Shown here piece after piece: positions 10,751 to 22,043 of a stretch of DNA of 64,000 nt. The first letter of the stretch is position 1. Each line of letters begins with the position of its first letter. A program made the translations under genes and the position numbers. The notes beneath the pieces are model-generated. The model saw only the letters and a program-made list of their open reading frames with translations. It did not search any database and was not told the origin of the DNA. The DNA is from Bostrychus sinensis (lineage: Eukaryota; Chordata; Actinopteri; Gobiiformes; Eleotridae), in NCBI GenBank assembly GCA_020698575.1, contig CM036251.1, forward strand, positions 3,671,788 through 3,735,787, given 5' to 3'.

Positions 10751-10950
10751 AAATGGTAACATTTATACAGCGCTTTTCTACCTTCATGGGTACTCAAAGC
10801 ACTTTACATCAAGGAACCATTCACCCATTCACATGGGTTAAGTGTCTTGCCCAAGGACACAACAACAGTATGCAACAGTGGGAGTGGGGTTTGAACCGCC
10901 AATCTTCTGGTTAGTGGACAAGCGGCTCTACCAACTGAGCTACTGCAGCT
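10751..10950 (-). mobile_element. tRNA-derived SINE (TAGCTCAGTTGG family), minus strand
   Basis: Reverse complement begins at about 10950 with GCAGTAGCTCAGTTGGTAGA, an A-box-like tRNA head, then GGCGGTTCAAACCCC (B box), TCCTTGGGCAAGACACTTAA and a GTAAAGTGCTTTGAGTA tail. The same family occurs intact on the plus strand at 22086-22312. Confidence 0.8.
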
Positions 10951-11064
10951 TACATAAGTAAACATGAACCTGATCTTTTGCCTCCCCCAAAAGCAGCGAG
11001 CTTCTCAGCCAATCAGTGGCTTCTGTCCCACGTGACGTGAATGACCAATGACATGAGTGAGTTA

Positions 11065-11793
11065 AGCTGGGGACACACTACATGATTTTTTTGCCCGATT
11101 TTATAACGATTCACAGTTGCAGCGAGTCTTTACCAGTCAACAACAGTTGCAGGGAATCGTAATCACCAGTCGGCCCTGAAATCCGTTAGTGTGTGATGTT
11201 CAAAGACTCGAATTGTTAAGTGTGTGCACCGCAAAAACCCAGCCTGACGTCAGTCGCAAGCAATCAAACATGTTTGAATTTTAAAGCCGACTCTGGAGCA
11301 CACTCCTGTAGTGTGGGCTGTTTACATCCAACTGGGAATTCATGGAGTCCAGCGGCCAATGAAAAACAGTTGATGGGACACAGGAAATAGCGTCAGGACG
11401 CAGACGAAGAAACAGGAAGCGGCGGGAAAATATAAGCAGAAATTTGAAGAAGAAGAAAACATAAACAACCATGGCAAACACCGAAGAAAGTTGAGTGCTA
11501 CCCAAGCGAAACTGGATACTTAGCCGTTTTTTCTTTCCCTTTTTCCAAACAGATAGCTGCGCACACAACGGCAACAGCGACCCAGGTAGCTCCATGTTTG
11601 TTTACCATTTAGTTCTCGCCAGAGTTTGCTGCGTTTGGTTGGCGTCAGCTGCAGCCTCAGCAGATCTTGTAGTGTGTGAGGTGCAGTCTTTCAGTCGTCA
11701 GAACTAAATCTGCTGAAACCAGTCGTTAGTGTGAGCTCCTGGTCTTTTCAGAATCTGTAACCACTGAGAAAATCATGTAGTGTGTCCCCAGCT
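11065..11793. mobile_element. PIF-Harbinger-type MITE with TTA duplication
   Basis: Ends are near-perfect inverted repeats: AGCTGGGGACACACTACATG at 11065 and its complement ending at 11793. The flanks are TTA at 11062-11064 and TTA at 11794-11796, the 3-bp duplication of PIF-Harbinger elements. An internal ACCATGGCAAACACCG near 11470 looks like a leftover start codon but closes within eight codons. Confidence 0.8.
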
Positions 11794-12187
11794 TTAGCTT
11801 GCTCCTGAGCCAGGTGCAAGATCTGAGGCTACCTTCCAGGTTTAAGAGCTATTAAAGAGCAGCTCAACCCTAAACCACTTTCTTTCTTTTTTTTTTTATC
11901 TGATCAGCTGAGCGGGGCTTTAGTGATACATCTTATACACGAACGGATGTTTCAGTCAGTCGCCCCACAGTTTTACAAGACTGAGGAGATAATATTTGAT
12001 CCAAAACTAATAGGTGATCATAGCCAGGTTTTAATAAAACACCAATCAAACAAGTGTTCTCCGCTGTGGCATCCAGATGTGGTACAGGAACCTGCCAGGG
12101 CAGTCCATGTCTAAACTGTCAAACTTAATGAAAACTGCACTAAAGACTGTAGGAGTAGCAAAGGAGAACCACCACGTTCATGCTTTA

Positions 12188-12434
12188 CACTGCAAAAAAT
12201 CAATATCTAGCATTAGTTAAAATGACTTGAATTCAGATTATTAACCTTGATTTGAGTAATTTTTTACTAGATTAGATTTATTGACTTACTAGGCTAGGTT
12301 ATTTGACTTGTTTCAAATCATTTCTGTGTTAATTTTAAGCCATTTTTACTTATTTCAACCAAAATTATCTGCCAATGGGGTAAGAAAATTCCACTTACCC
12401 CATTGGCAGATAATTTTGCTTGAAATAAGTAAAA
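12188..12434. mobile_element. Foldback MITE, CACTGCAAA family (right arm truncated)
   Basis: Starts CACTGCAAAAAATC after TA (12186-12187), runs through the hairpin centre near 12362-12414 and stops after AAATAAGTAAAA, where Tc1-type sequence begins. Confidence 0.75.
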
Positions 12435-12937
12435 CAAACAATAATAATGCAGCAGTTGTGACATGTGGTCGACCAGATCTGGGACGGTCATTGGAGGATC
12501 CAGTGGTGTGGAAACGCTCAGCGAGGCGTACAACAGTAGAGTGATGGACTCCAAACTCCTGGCTACAGCCGTGTGCTCCTTCAGCTTGAAGCAGGCCAAT
12601 GGCTGCCAATCTCTCTCTGGTTGCAGGAGTCGTGGCATTGGGAACAAATGTGCTTTTTTTTCCATTTTGGTGTCTTTTTATAGGGAATGGTGGTGCACAA
12701 TTGAGGACAGGTCCAATTCATCTCTGAGCTTTACTCATGACCCAGACATAGGTGATTAATACAAAAATACAGTTGTTATTGCTCATCAAAATCAATCAAC
12801 CAGAACCAGGAAAACACTCATTTCATTTTGACTCAGAATAGAACTAAACTCATTGTAGTCTGTCATTTTTCACTGGCTGTAATATTTTTTGACAAATTGA
12901 GAAAATGAAAATGGCGCGTTTCTTTTTTCCTTGAGTG
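12435..12937 (-). pseudogene. Tc1-like transposase, N-terminal HTH fragment
   Basis: On the minus strand about 12448-12640 reads ATRERLAAIGLLQAEG, then EFGVHHSTVVRLAERF, then SNDRPRSGRPHVTT. This is the paired-like helix-turn-helix plus the GRPR AT-hook-like linker of Tc1/mariner transposases, which binds the element's own terminal repeats. No methionine-started frame in the right register remains. Sequence upstream on the minus strand to 12937 is the 5' untranslated part, ending CACTCAAGGAAAAAAG next to TA at 12938-12939. The second HTH half and the DDE catalytic domain are missing, because the element is cut off where it meets the foldback MITE at 12434. Dead 5' fragment; clear family call. 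Confidence 0.8.
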
Positions 12938-12989
12938 TAGTTTTATATTGTCTCTAGCTTTCATATATATATATAGTTTTTATATTGCT

Positions 12990-13115
12990 TCTAATGTGTC
13001 CTTGAATCTATGTTGTGTGTGTGTTGATGTGTGTTGTTGTGTAAGATGCAGCGCCATGTGCTCAAGAAAAATTTCTCCTATGAGGGACAATAAAGTATAC
13101 CTTACCTAATTTACC
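12990..13115 (+). mobile_element. LINE 3' tail
   Basis: ATTTCTCCTATGAGGGACAA followed by TAAAGTATACCTTACC resembles the 3' end of fish RTE/Rex-like LINEs (gggacaataaagta tails). Only the tail is seen. Confidence 0.5.
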
Positions 13116-13282
13116 TAACCTTCTCACTATTTACAGCTGTATCTTTAACTGTTTTGTAAAAAGATGTCTAAATTCACGTTTTGTGGTGAAAACCGTCCGA
13201 GCGCTGCCCTCCTGAGGTCAAACGATGGCTACTTCTGCTCAATAGTTGGAGACAGACAAGTGTGACGTAGTGGTTATACCTC

Positions 13283-13390
13283 GTTACCTCACCTGTGTTA
13301 CCTCACCTGTGTTACCTCACCTGTGTTACCTCACCTGTGTTACCTCACCTGTGTTACCTCACCTGTGTTACCTCACCTGTGTTACCCCAC
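13283..13390. repeat. 14-bp minisatellite (about 7 to 8 copies)
   Basis: Perfect tandem copies of GTTACCTCACCTGT. The final copy degenerates to GTTACCCCAC. Confidence 0.95.
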
Positions 13391-13449
13391 GTCCTCCGCC
13401 CCTCCCATCCCCTCTCAGAGCAGGAGCGGAGTCAGGGACACCGGACTGA

Positions 13450-15160
13450 CTCTGCTCTCGCTCTGCGGGGGGAAAAAATGACAAAAGTGTGCAATCTGCT
13501 GCCTTTCAAAATTAAATTGTGGAGGCGTTTGTGAGACAAAACTGACAATCTGACAAAAGGCTACAGAATGAAATCTCAAAAGGATTCACTCTCCACGTGA
13601 ACAGGGTTGATGTGTTGTCTTTAAGCTCATAAGCTCTGTCCACTTCAGCACCAGGGACAGCGACACAAGCCCGGCATATCAATGTACAAAAATACAAATT
13701 GGCAAACAAAATTAAACTAGAAGCACCTAAAGAACATGTACCTCTGCAGAGATACTGGTCCAAGCTGGCACTCATTCATTCTTTTTATTAATTATACAGG
13801 GAAATATTAAAAGTGTAACCACAGGCCTGACTCAGTTAAAAACAGTTTTCCAGCAGGTTTCTGATCTGCAGCAAAAAGACAGCTGCTGCATTCATAACAA
13901 GTTCACATCTGCACAAATTCACACACAATACACTTCACAGGCAGTGCTTACAAGTGTAGCTGTCAAACAGAAGAAGTCTAAAAAGATAAAGGTAAAGATA
14001 AAGTTTCCAGACCTAGACTCAAACTAAAAGATCTTCAAGTTCAAATGCTCTTGCTTTTGCTACCACAAAAGTAAATAATCTTTTACAACTAGAACCAGGG
14101 ACAGCGACACAAGCCACCGTCTCTCTCTCTCTCTCAGCACCATGGTCAGCGCCCACCAACCCTTGCCTCTTACATTTTGCCCGCCATGCAAATTTGGTGT
14201 TTTCTAAAATGTTTATCCAATTTAATCTGTAAAATTTTGTGTTTGTGGATTTATCTAAAGTACTCCTCTCAAAGAAAAACTGTTTATCTGAAGTTATTAA
14301 TGCTAAAAGGTTTCCAATCTCTTTACAGCACCACCTGGAGCCTGTGTTAAGCCGATGATTTCCCCATCACTGGGCAACTAAATGATGATTAATCCTTATT
14401 CTCAAACAAAGAACACAATAGGGACAAATTAATCACAAAAATATTAGACTTTTTAACCTTAAAAACATCCCTGTAATATTTCAGACACACATTTTCCTCA
14501 CAGCGTCCTATTCCCGGCTCTGTGAGAATCCCATTTACCTCTTTTTTTTCCCCCCAACAAGATGGAAGAGGTGCTGGTCAGGATAATGGATTCTGGTGGG
14601 ATTTTTTGGCGAAGCTGGCAGTAAATCTCCGGTTGCACTGGGAGCCACACCGGACTTGTTATGTCGGCTGCTTATGAATAACTGTTGAGGTCCTGCCGCT
14701 TTAACAACGCCACTAATTCAGCTTCTCCCCCTTTCCTCCGTCTGTCAACGCAAGAAACAGACGAGATGTTTACAACTGGGGGAGAGGCGATTTGTCACTG
14801 TGTCTCGTGTCCAAGAAGCCAAATAATGATTTTAAGCTGCCGTCGCTGAGATTGATTGGACTAATCCGCCTCGGTAGAAGTCTACGGTGAAAGGTGGTCA
14901 CTAATTTATGGCGCGACGGAGAGCGGCGCAGAGTGAGTGAACGGTTCGGCCTCCGGGAGAAAAGAAGAGGTAATACGGCCTTAATGTTGCGCCCTAAACG
15001 TTTATCATCACAGAGACAGAAGGATAAGAGAAGATGGCATTAATACTGTTAGCACTGATAATAAAGAAGTGTAATGAAAACAAAGCTAACGTTATATATA
15101 GCTAATGTTATATTGTACTAGGAAAAAGTGAGGTTAACCCAGTCACAAGCCTGAATATAT
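13450..15160. other. Unique spacer with possible conserved noncoding block
   Basis: No gene recognised. 14500-14960 is balanced, non-repetitive and contains TGATTGATTGGACTAAT-like and TAATGATT words, the look of vertebrate developmental enhancers. CT microsatellite at about 14121-14135. The tail at 15165-15200 (AGGGCATCTGGTGTAAAACC) is a small dispersed-repeat fragment. Confidence 0.3.
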
Positions 15161-15240
15161 GGAGAGCATGGCATCAGAAAGGGCATCTGGTGTAAAACCT
15201 ATGCAAAACGTGTATGTACATCACTTCATACTAGAAAAAA

Positions 15241-15646
15241 AATCAAAAAATTCTAAAAAAATCTAGCATTAGTTAAAATTTCTTGAATTCAGATTATTAA
15301 CCTTGATTTGAGTAATGTTTTATTAAATTAGATTTATTTACTAATATGTCGAGATGATTTGACTTGTTTCAAATTATTTCTGTCTTAATTTTAAACCATT
15401 TTTACCTATTTCAAGCTAAATTAGCTGCCAATGGGGTAAGTGGAATTTTCTTATCCCATTGGCAGATAATTTTGCTTGAAATAAGTAAAAATGGCTTAAA
15501 ATTAACACAGAAATGATTTGAAACAAGTCAAATAACCTAGCCTAGTAAGTAAATAAATCTAATCTAGTAAAAAAATACTCAAATCAAGGTTAATAATCTG
15601 AATTTAAGTCATTTTAACTAATGCTAGATATTGATTTTTTGCAGTG
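15241..15646. mobile_element. Foldback MITE, CACTGCAAA family (nearly complete)
   Basis: Two arms of about 185 bases face each other around AATTAGCTGCCAATGGGG. The right end is GATTTTTTGCAGTG before TA (15647-15648); the left terminus is eroded. A transcript through it would fold into a long hairpin. Confidence 0.8.
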
Positions 15647-16025
15647 TAGAAGGCAAATGGTTTGCTGTGGTGACCTAATGAGGGAAAAGCTGCAGACCAG
15701 GAAAAAGAGAAAAGCTGTGTTGGTTTTCCAACTGTTAGGCTGGGACCTAGAAGTGGGACGCTGACAGTTTGAATAAATACTGAAGTTTAAATGTTCAAGT
15801 GTCGTATGAAGCTGGACCTCAGTGTCAAGATCACAGTGTTCGTTTTATACAGAGAGATGGTTTTACACAGAACTCAGAGTTAGAAGGTTAAGTTCAGCTC
15901 TAAACTGCCTTGATGCAGTTTTTGGTCACTTGATCACTTTTTAAATACAACAAACATGGGGAATTTTAACATTTAGCATGTCCAGCCAGACAAACTTTTT
16001 TGTGTACCTCATGGTTTGAGTTTCA

Positions 16026-16790
16026 TTTTTAAGAGCCGATTCTTTGGAGTGAACCAGAAGAGCTGACTCCTGTGAATGAGAGCCGGATGTTCAGCTGCTA
16101 ATGCCCAGCTCTGCTAAAAATCTGTGGAATTTTATTTTGATTGGCACACAATGCAGCCAATCACAATTGAGAACAGACTAGTAACTAGTAGTAAATATAT
16201 TTACCAGAATTTTTAAACTACATTTTGTGCTCTCAAAGTGCATAAAAGTAAGGCTTTTATCAAAAACCCTGATTAAAAATGGTTTACCAACACACAAACC
16301 ATTCATAATCAGAGCTGATCTATGATCCTATAGATGAACTAAGGGACTAACTCCTAGATGCATTGCCTGTCCGTCCTGGGAGAGGATCTCTCCTTCAATA
16401 TGGGCTCCATAAGGTTTCTTCTTTTTTCCCGTAGCTGGGTTTTTTTAGGAGTTTTTCCTTACGGAGAAGGAGGGTCTAAGGACAGGAGTGTCCTGGGTCT
16501 GTTTAGTTTAGTGTAGTTATTGTTTGTGCTGATTGTGTGTTAAGTCTGATCGTGTGTTTATGTTTGATCAACTGTTTGTGAAGCCCTTTGAGGCGACTTT
16601 TGTTGTGATACTGGGACATACAAATAAACCTGAATTGAATTGAATTGATAATCACTAAATTAGGCCCAACTAAAATGCTCAGAGTGATACTAAACAAAGA
16701 GCCATCTGAGAGCCATTTGGGAGCCATAAGAGCCAGCTCGCCTAAGGGAGCCGCGCCAAAAGAACCAAATCTTTGAAAAGAACCCACCAC
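16026..16790. mobile_element. Putative hAT-like repeat with GAGCC-rich ends, split by a LINE tail
   Basis: Left part AAGAGCCGATTCTTTGG at 16031 and right part with repeated GAGCCAT/AGAGCC words and AATCTTTGAAAAGAACCC near 16770 resemble opposite ends of a common fish MITE. A LINE 3' tail (16317-16648) lies between them. Terminal duplication not found. Confidence 0.4.
16317..16648 (+). mobile_element. L2-type LINE 3' untranslated tail
   Basis: GATCCTATAGATGAAC, GTCCTGGGAGAGGATCTCTC, TTTTTAGGAGTTTTTCCTTA and CTTTGAGGCGACTTTTGTTG, ending GAATTGAATTGAATTGA, form the well-known 3' tail of fish L2-like retroelements. A second copy is at 56539-56790. Confidence 0.75.
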
Positions 16791-16990
16791 GAGGCGGAGT
16801 AAACAACCAGAGAAACAAAGAGCAGGACATAAGCAGCGCACTCCTGACCTGTATCGAAAACAAACATGGCGGATTCTTGCCAGTTTAGCCCTAAAACACC
16901 AGAATATGGCATTTTATTATCATTATCAACTTGTTTCTGAACGGGAACAGCAGCAGAAGTCAGTTGTACAAAGACTTGTGGGAAAAGTGG
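16790..16990 (+). repeat. Dispersed repeat shared with 45740-45930
   Basis: GGAGTAAACAACCAGAGAAA, CATAAGCAGCGCACTCCTGA, AACAAACATGGC and AGTTGTACAAAGAC recur in the same order at 45755-45920. Both contain an ATG in AACATGGC context that opens a short non-homologous frame. Confidence 0.7.
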
Positions 16991-18055
16991 GGTTGTCAGC
17001 ATCAAAGGGACTTGGGATAAACAGGACAAAAATCCCACAGAGGACTGAACAACAACGAGGACTTCAGCAGAACCAACAGGAGACGAAGGAAAGACCTAAA
17101 CACCGTTCATCAGCTCAGAGAAGTTATTACATTCACTCTGTATAAGCTCGCTATGACTGAGGAACCAGACTCTCCAGTTTTTGAACAGGAAGTAGGAGAA
17201 TCTGTGTGGCCAGGGCAGGCTCCACACCTCTGTAAAACGGCGTATCCATGTTGTAAGTTATCTCTGTGTTGAAGTGTGATCCTCCTCTGACTGTTCATTA
17301 GTCTGTGACATAAATAATGCAGACCTATAACCATCTGACACGAATAGGTAATGCCCCGAAACAGAAAATGCTTTAGAGAGAAGTGAAGCGAGGAAAGGGA
17401 AAAGAAACACTTCTCTGGGCTAAAAACAATGAGAGATTTAGCAGAATAAGCTGTAAGTTACAACGCCTCATGGATGGAACCAAGACGATGTTTACAGCGG
17501 CCTGCAGTTCCGTATCCTTGCCTCTAAAAATATGTTTTTCGCGTCCTTGTTTTGTTTACATTATATAAATTCGAAGGACATTTACATCCAACCACAACAA
17601 TGCACAAAGCCTCTCCCTCTTCAGCCCCACTGTGTGCTGCTAATCTCTGCACTGGACTCTCGTGTTGTTTTCAGAGCACGATGAAGCATTGTGGATTAAA
17701 CAATGGCTTAACCTCTTCAGATTCCCACACATCTCTCTGCTGGAACAAAAAAAAAAAAAAAACAGAACAAAAACAATGAAGTGGAGTGGTTTTGGACGGT
17801 CCTCAGCAAACACAACCAGTTTGAAGATACCACTCAAATTATAATAAAAATACCACTCAGTTTAGTTGGGTATAGTTCTAGAATTCTACTTATATGAAGA
17901 GTATTGTTTTAATTAGATGAGATTTTTTTTTTTATTCATCTTCTTCAGATAGCTGCGGGCACACCTGGAAAGTTTGTCACAAAAACTTAAAATGACTTAC
18001 ATTTATTATCTATAGAACATTTAGTTACCAAAACACTAAACTTAGTAACTCTGTA
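16991..18055. other. Spacer without recognisable genes
   Basis: Mostly unique. An A-run at 17748-17762. No protein family recognised in any of the short frames. Confidence 0.3.
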
Positions 18056-18555
18056 GTCTGCTAAATTGACTATTTTGAGCTTTTAACCATGTTATAATGT
18101 TTTCTCCTCAAAAACAGACCTGCAGTAGTATTCTGTTTGAGTAATCCTGTATGCTGAGGCACTGCCCTTCTCCAGAGCTGAAAACGCTCGGTCTCACAGC
18201 TCTACATAGACACGTGAAACCAGGAAGTGCTCCTGCGCGTTTCTAAAGCCCAGACACCGTCACCGGACTCGTTCTGATCATTTCAGCCTTAAACCTGCTT
18301 CACTACGAAGCATCAGCTCAGAAATCTGTTAGCCTCATGTTGCTAATAGCTTTGGTAATAGCCATTTTATGCTCTGTCTAGTCCCCAGTATTGCCAGCAG
18401 GGGGCGACATACACCGAATCCAAGCATTCGCTGCAAAGTCAAAGTAACAGCTGCCCAGCAGATGTTTTTCATGCTGTACATTATTTTAAGTTAAATACGA
18501 ATCTGAAGGAATACTGATTTTTTTTCAAAAAGCCTGAACAAAGCAGAATAGGACC
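18056..18555 (+). repeat. Dispersed repeat, inverted copy at 53270-53740
   Basis: TTCTCCAGAGCTGAAAACG, GTGAAACCAGGAAGTGCTCC, CAGACACCGTCACCGGACTC and GCCAGCAGGGGGCGACA all recur in reverse complement at 53400-53650. Ends GAATAGGACCTTTAA. Probably a non-autonomous DNA element. Confidence 0.75.
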
Positions 18556-18715
18556 TTTAACCTATGCCACTGCCACATTTCTAATAATAATCTCAAAGTG
18601 GCTTTTGGTGCGTCACTCCTCAGTCACACTCGGTGGTGGTGAAGCCACAGCTGCCCTGGGGCAGACTGACAGAGATGTGGCAGCCATTCTGTGCTCACGT
18701 CCTCCCCGACCACCA

Positions 18716-18765
18716 CCAAACACAAACACAAACACAAACACAAACACAAACACAAACACACAATC
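18716..18765. repeat. ACAAAC hexanucleotide microsatellite
   Basis: About eight perfect copies of CAAACA. It lies in unique sequence followed at about 18825-19080 by a hAT-like fragment (CAGTGGTGGTTCCAGACC). Confidence 0.95.
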
Positions 18766-19089
18766 ATCCACAGACACTGTCTGTGAGTCTCCACCAGTGT
18801 TCCAGCAGTGGGTGAACACCACTGACAGTGGTGGTTCCAGACCATTTTGAACTGGGGGCCACTCTGGGGCCAGCCTTGTTGCTGGGGGCCACATGAGACA
18901 TTCTAATGTAACCCGACTGGAACTTATTTTCAAAATAACTCTCATATCATCTTTGTAAACATGATAAACATATCTTCCCCCTTTTATAAAGCTAAAATAA
19001 TCCTTGAAACAAATTTCAAATTTTAGGAAAATCTTCAAGGTTTGCTTAAAAGTTACTAGATTTGTCTTTTTTTTTTAGAAATTAAGTGC

Positions 19090-19900
19090 TAAGTGGGTCT
19101 GAAACGTCGCTAAATCGAGTTTGCAGCACTGATTGTCGGCCCTGCTGCTAATGCTCTCTACCCAGGCACTGACATCACACCCAAAACTATCTGTTCATTC
19201 ATAATTACAGCTAATTTGTCCACTGTGAATGTATTTTGCAGGAAAAAGCTCTGCAGTCACTTAGAAGAGCACCAATTAAACTCAGTCGTCTGAACACTGC
19301 TGAATTATTCTGGCATATTTTAGCAGATAAACCCATTTTTACACCTGCCCTGGAGATTTTAATGAGCCTTACAGTAAGATTCTGTAAAAATATCACTTTT
19401 AATTACCGCCATTCCCCATTTTCTATCGTGTCGTCCGGTAATGAGCAAGTCTAGGAAAATCAATTTAGGCCCTGCTCGGACTTCGCCGCGAGGAAGTCCC
19501 CGCTGTACACTTACTCCTTGAACTGAAAAATGGCCGCCACATTTCCACAAAGACCGGAGCCATAAATTCAAACTATTAAACGGGAACAGGTCCGGAGCTT
19601 TCCGAACGGCCCGCGCGGATAAAAGTGACAGGGATTCATTTATATCACTACACACCGCAGCTAGTTAAGGACAATGGACTCCGACGGCGCCGTGGAGCAG
19701 AGGCAGGATTCACACGGGGGCTGGAAATCCTGGAAAATGCTACAGTCTTAATGTGTTTTTAAGGTTTTTGAATTTAATAAAGTGTTTTAAAATGGGCCTT
19801 AAGACTTACAATGACATTTTTCTATCATAGCATTAGAGAAATAGAAACACTGAGAGAGCACAGACCTCCTCCAGACCTGGACTCAAACTAGGGGATATTC
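19090..19900. other. Unique block, possible conserved noncoding DNA
   Basis: 19200-19660 is non-repetitive with many TTTTAATTACC, AATTAAAC and TTTAATGAG words and moderate GC. No coding signature found; best read as possible regulatory DNA. Confidence 0.3.
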
Positions 19901-19925
19901 TAGTTCAGGGGTAAATGCTCTAATA

Positions 19926-20382
19926 CAGTGGTTCTCATCTGATCTGGCTTCAGGACCCACCAACACTTTATAATGACAAGCTGTGACCCAAATAAAAAAG
20001 ATATTGAGGAAAACTAAGAGATATTTCAGGAAAATTTTAAGATATGGAGGAAATTTAAGAGATATCTCAGGAAAATTAAGAGATATGGAGAAAAAATTGA
20101 AGACATCTTTCAGGAAAATTAGAAGATATTCAGAAAATTAAGCAGTACTCACATCAAGCTTAGGTATAACAGGAAGCGTTATAGAACTGGATTCTTGCTC
20201 TGGTTGAGTTTCTAATTCTATTCTATATGTCCCACACTGCCACCTACTGTTAAGGAGTGTAAATTGATTATTTATTTTAAAAAATCAAACTTTCATTTAT
20301 TGCCCTGGCAAAGGCCCGCGACCCACAGAAAACAGTTCTGCGACCCACTTTTGGGTCCCGACCCACCAGTTGAGAACCACTG
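19926..20382. mobile_element. hAT-type MITE with perfect 8-bp duplication
   Basis: Starts CAGTGGTTCTCAT and ends GTTGAGAACCACTG. CTCTAATA lies on both sides (19918-19925 and 20383-20390). Internally about 30-base AAGAGATATGGAGGAAA-type tandem repeats occur at 20010-20140. Confidence 0.85.
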
Positions 20383-20390
20383 CTCTAATA

Positions 20391-20680
20391 ACTCTATAAT
20401 GACAAGTCGTGACCCAAAAAAGAATGATTTTAACTAATGTTGTTGTTTGAGAGAGTTTGTTTAACCTCACTTCAACCTTAGCGGTGTAACACTGACATTA
20501 CAGAATTTGATTTTTTGCTTCATCTTTTTTTTGCTTTCCTCTGTACACTTTTTGTCCCATACTGCCACCTTTTTATTATTTCTTATTTTATTAAACATTT
20601 GGCCCTGGCAAAGGCTTGTAACACACTAAAAACGGTCCCACTTTTTGTCCTGACCCACCAGTTGAGAATCACTGCCTTAA
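20391..20680. mobile_element. Adjacent second hAT MITE copy, 5'-truncated
   Basis: Begins inside the family (CTATAATGACAAGTCGTGAC) immediately after the previous element's duplication and ends GTTGAGAATCACTG. It lacks a left terminal repeat. Confidence 0.65.
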
Positions 20681-22035
20681 AGGAGCTACTAAAAAAAAAA
20701 AAATGTTGTTTTACTGGCCCCTAGCGGCTGGATGTAGTTCTCGCAATGTTGCAAAATGCATGAAAAAAATCAGTTCCAGATTCACACAAACAAATTCCTC
20801 AGCAGTGACTGGCCACGCCCGGCTCTGGAAGTAGAATTCCGATTCATTTTTCCCATTGACTTTTTGAAAAATCCGTATATTAAACGTCTCGAGGGATCAG
20901 CTCTGTGCTAACTCGTGGCCATAAAATGATTTATTTTGCTATAAACACGTATCTGAAACTCGTCAAAAGGCAAAGTTACAAACACATTTGGCTGAATTTT
21001 AAAGTTTTTGTTCATCTTTTTGATAGAAATGAATCATGTTATCGTCATGAGTTACCACAGAGCTGATTTCATTTATTTATTTATTTATTTATTTATTTAT
21101 AAGGACAATATACAAATTACATTATGCACAGGTCAAATATGCTTGTATCAGATCATAGCTTTCAAGTTAATTTCCATCTGTAGTCCTTGGTTTACACAAA
21201 AAATAAAACATACATATACTAAAATATAAATAATAATTACATTTAATGTCAATGTTAAAGTGTATTTTTTCACATACAACAGGGGAAAGGTAGCTGTCTT
21301 TTAATTTTTAGTGGTTACATATCTGATTTTGTTGTAGCCAAGTCTTTAATTCCTTTGAAAATGAGTAAAAGTTTGCTGAGGATTAGCCTCTGCCGAGCTT
21401 TTAAACTTTTAATATACACATTTTCCATAAAGTCTATGGAAAAAATGATTTAAAAAAACCCACATTAAACTAGCGCTTCTGTTCTCTGACATCAAACTCC
21501 TTTACTTCTCTCTCGTTTTATTTACAGAGGTCAAACCTTTTCAATACTGCAATATACTGATACATCAAACTAATATTAAATTACTCTTCATTTAAAGTTA
21601 TCCTGGATTATCTCTTGTGTTTATGTTTGCTACAAAATGCTTTTGTTTTCCTCAAGCACAAGAACAAAGTGTACTCTTTGTCAGTATCCTATCATTTTTT
21701 ATTACTGTGCCTCACCTCTTTTCACACAAATCCGGCTTTGTTCGTACAACAACAGCACATTAACAGAGAGAATCTAAAAAATGCTTCTTGTCCTTGTCTG
21801 AGCAGTTTTTTTTTTCGGGTCGGCTGTGACCTCTGGGGCTGCGCAGGCTTAAAGTCAAAGTGACAATTAGTGCAATGACACATGGACATGACGCGGTGAG
21901 TCAGAGGAGAACAGCGACTAAAGCAGCACCCGAGGGCTCAAGGGCGGAACTTTGGGTGTAATACCTTTTTTTTTTTTACACATTGAATCATGTACTTTTG
22001 TAAAAGGAGTATGCTCATTTGGAGTTTCTGTATTA
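20681..22035. other. AT-rich spacer with TTTA microsatellite
   Basis: TTTA tetranucleotide repeat at 21068-21101. 20715-21060 has the look of a dispersed fish repeat (GGCCCCTAGCGGCTGGATG) but no termini are visible. No genes seen. Confidence 0.35.
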
Positions 22036-22043
22036 GAAATGCA

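Noticed and set aside
10751..10950. tRNA gene
   Set aside because: The A- and B-box-like words belong to a SINE head; no cloverleaf with acceptor stem pairing. Same for 517-560, 2041-2080 and 22086-22160.
13283..13390. CRISPR-like array
   Set aside because: Direct repeats have no unique spacers. The same applies to the arrays at 24568, 36291 and 45931, in an evidently eukaryotic sequence.
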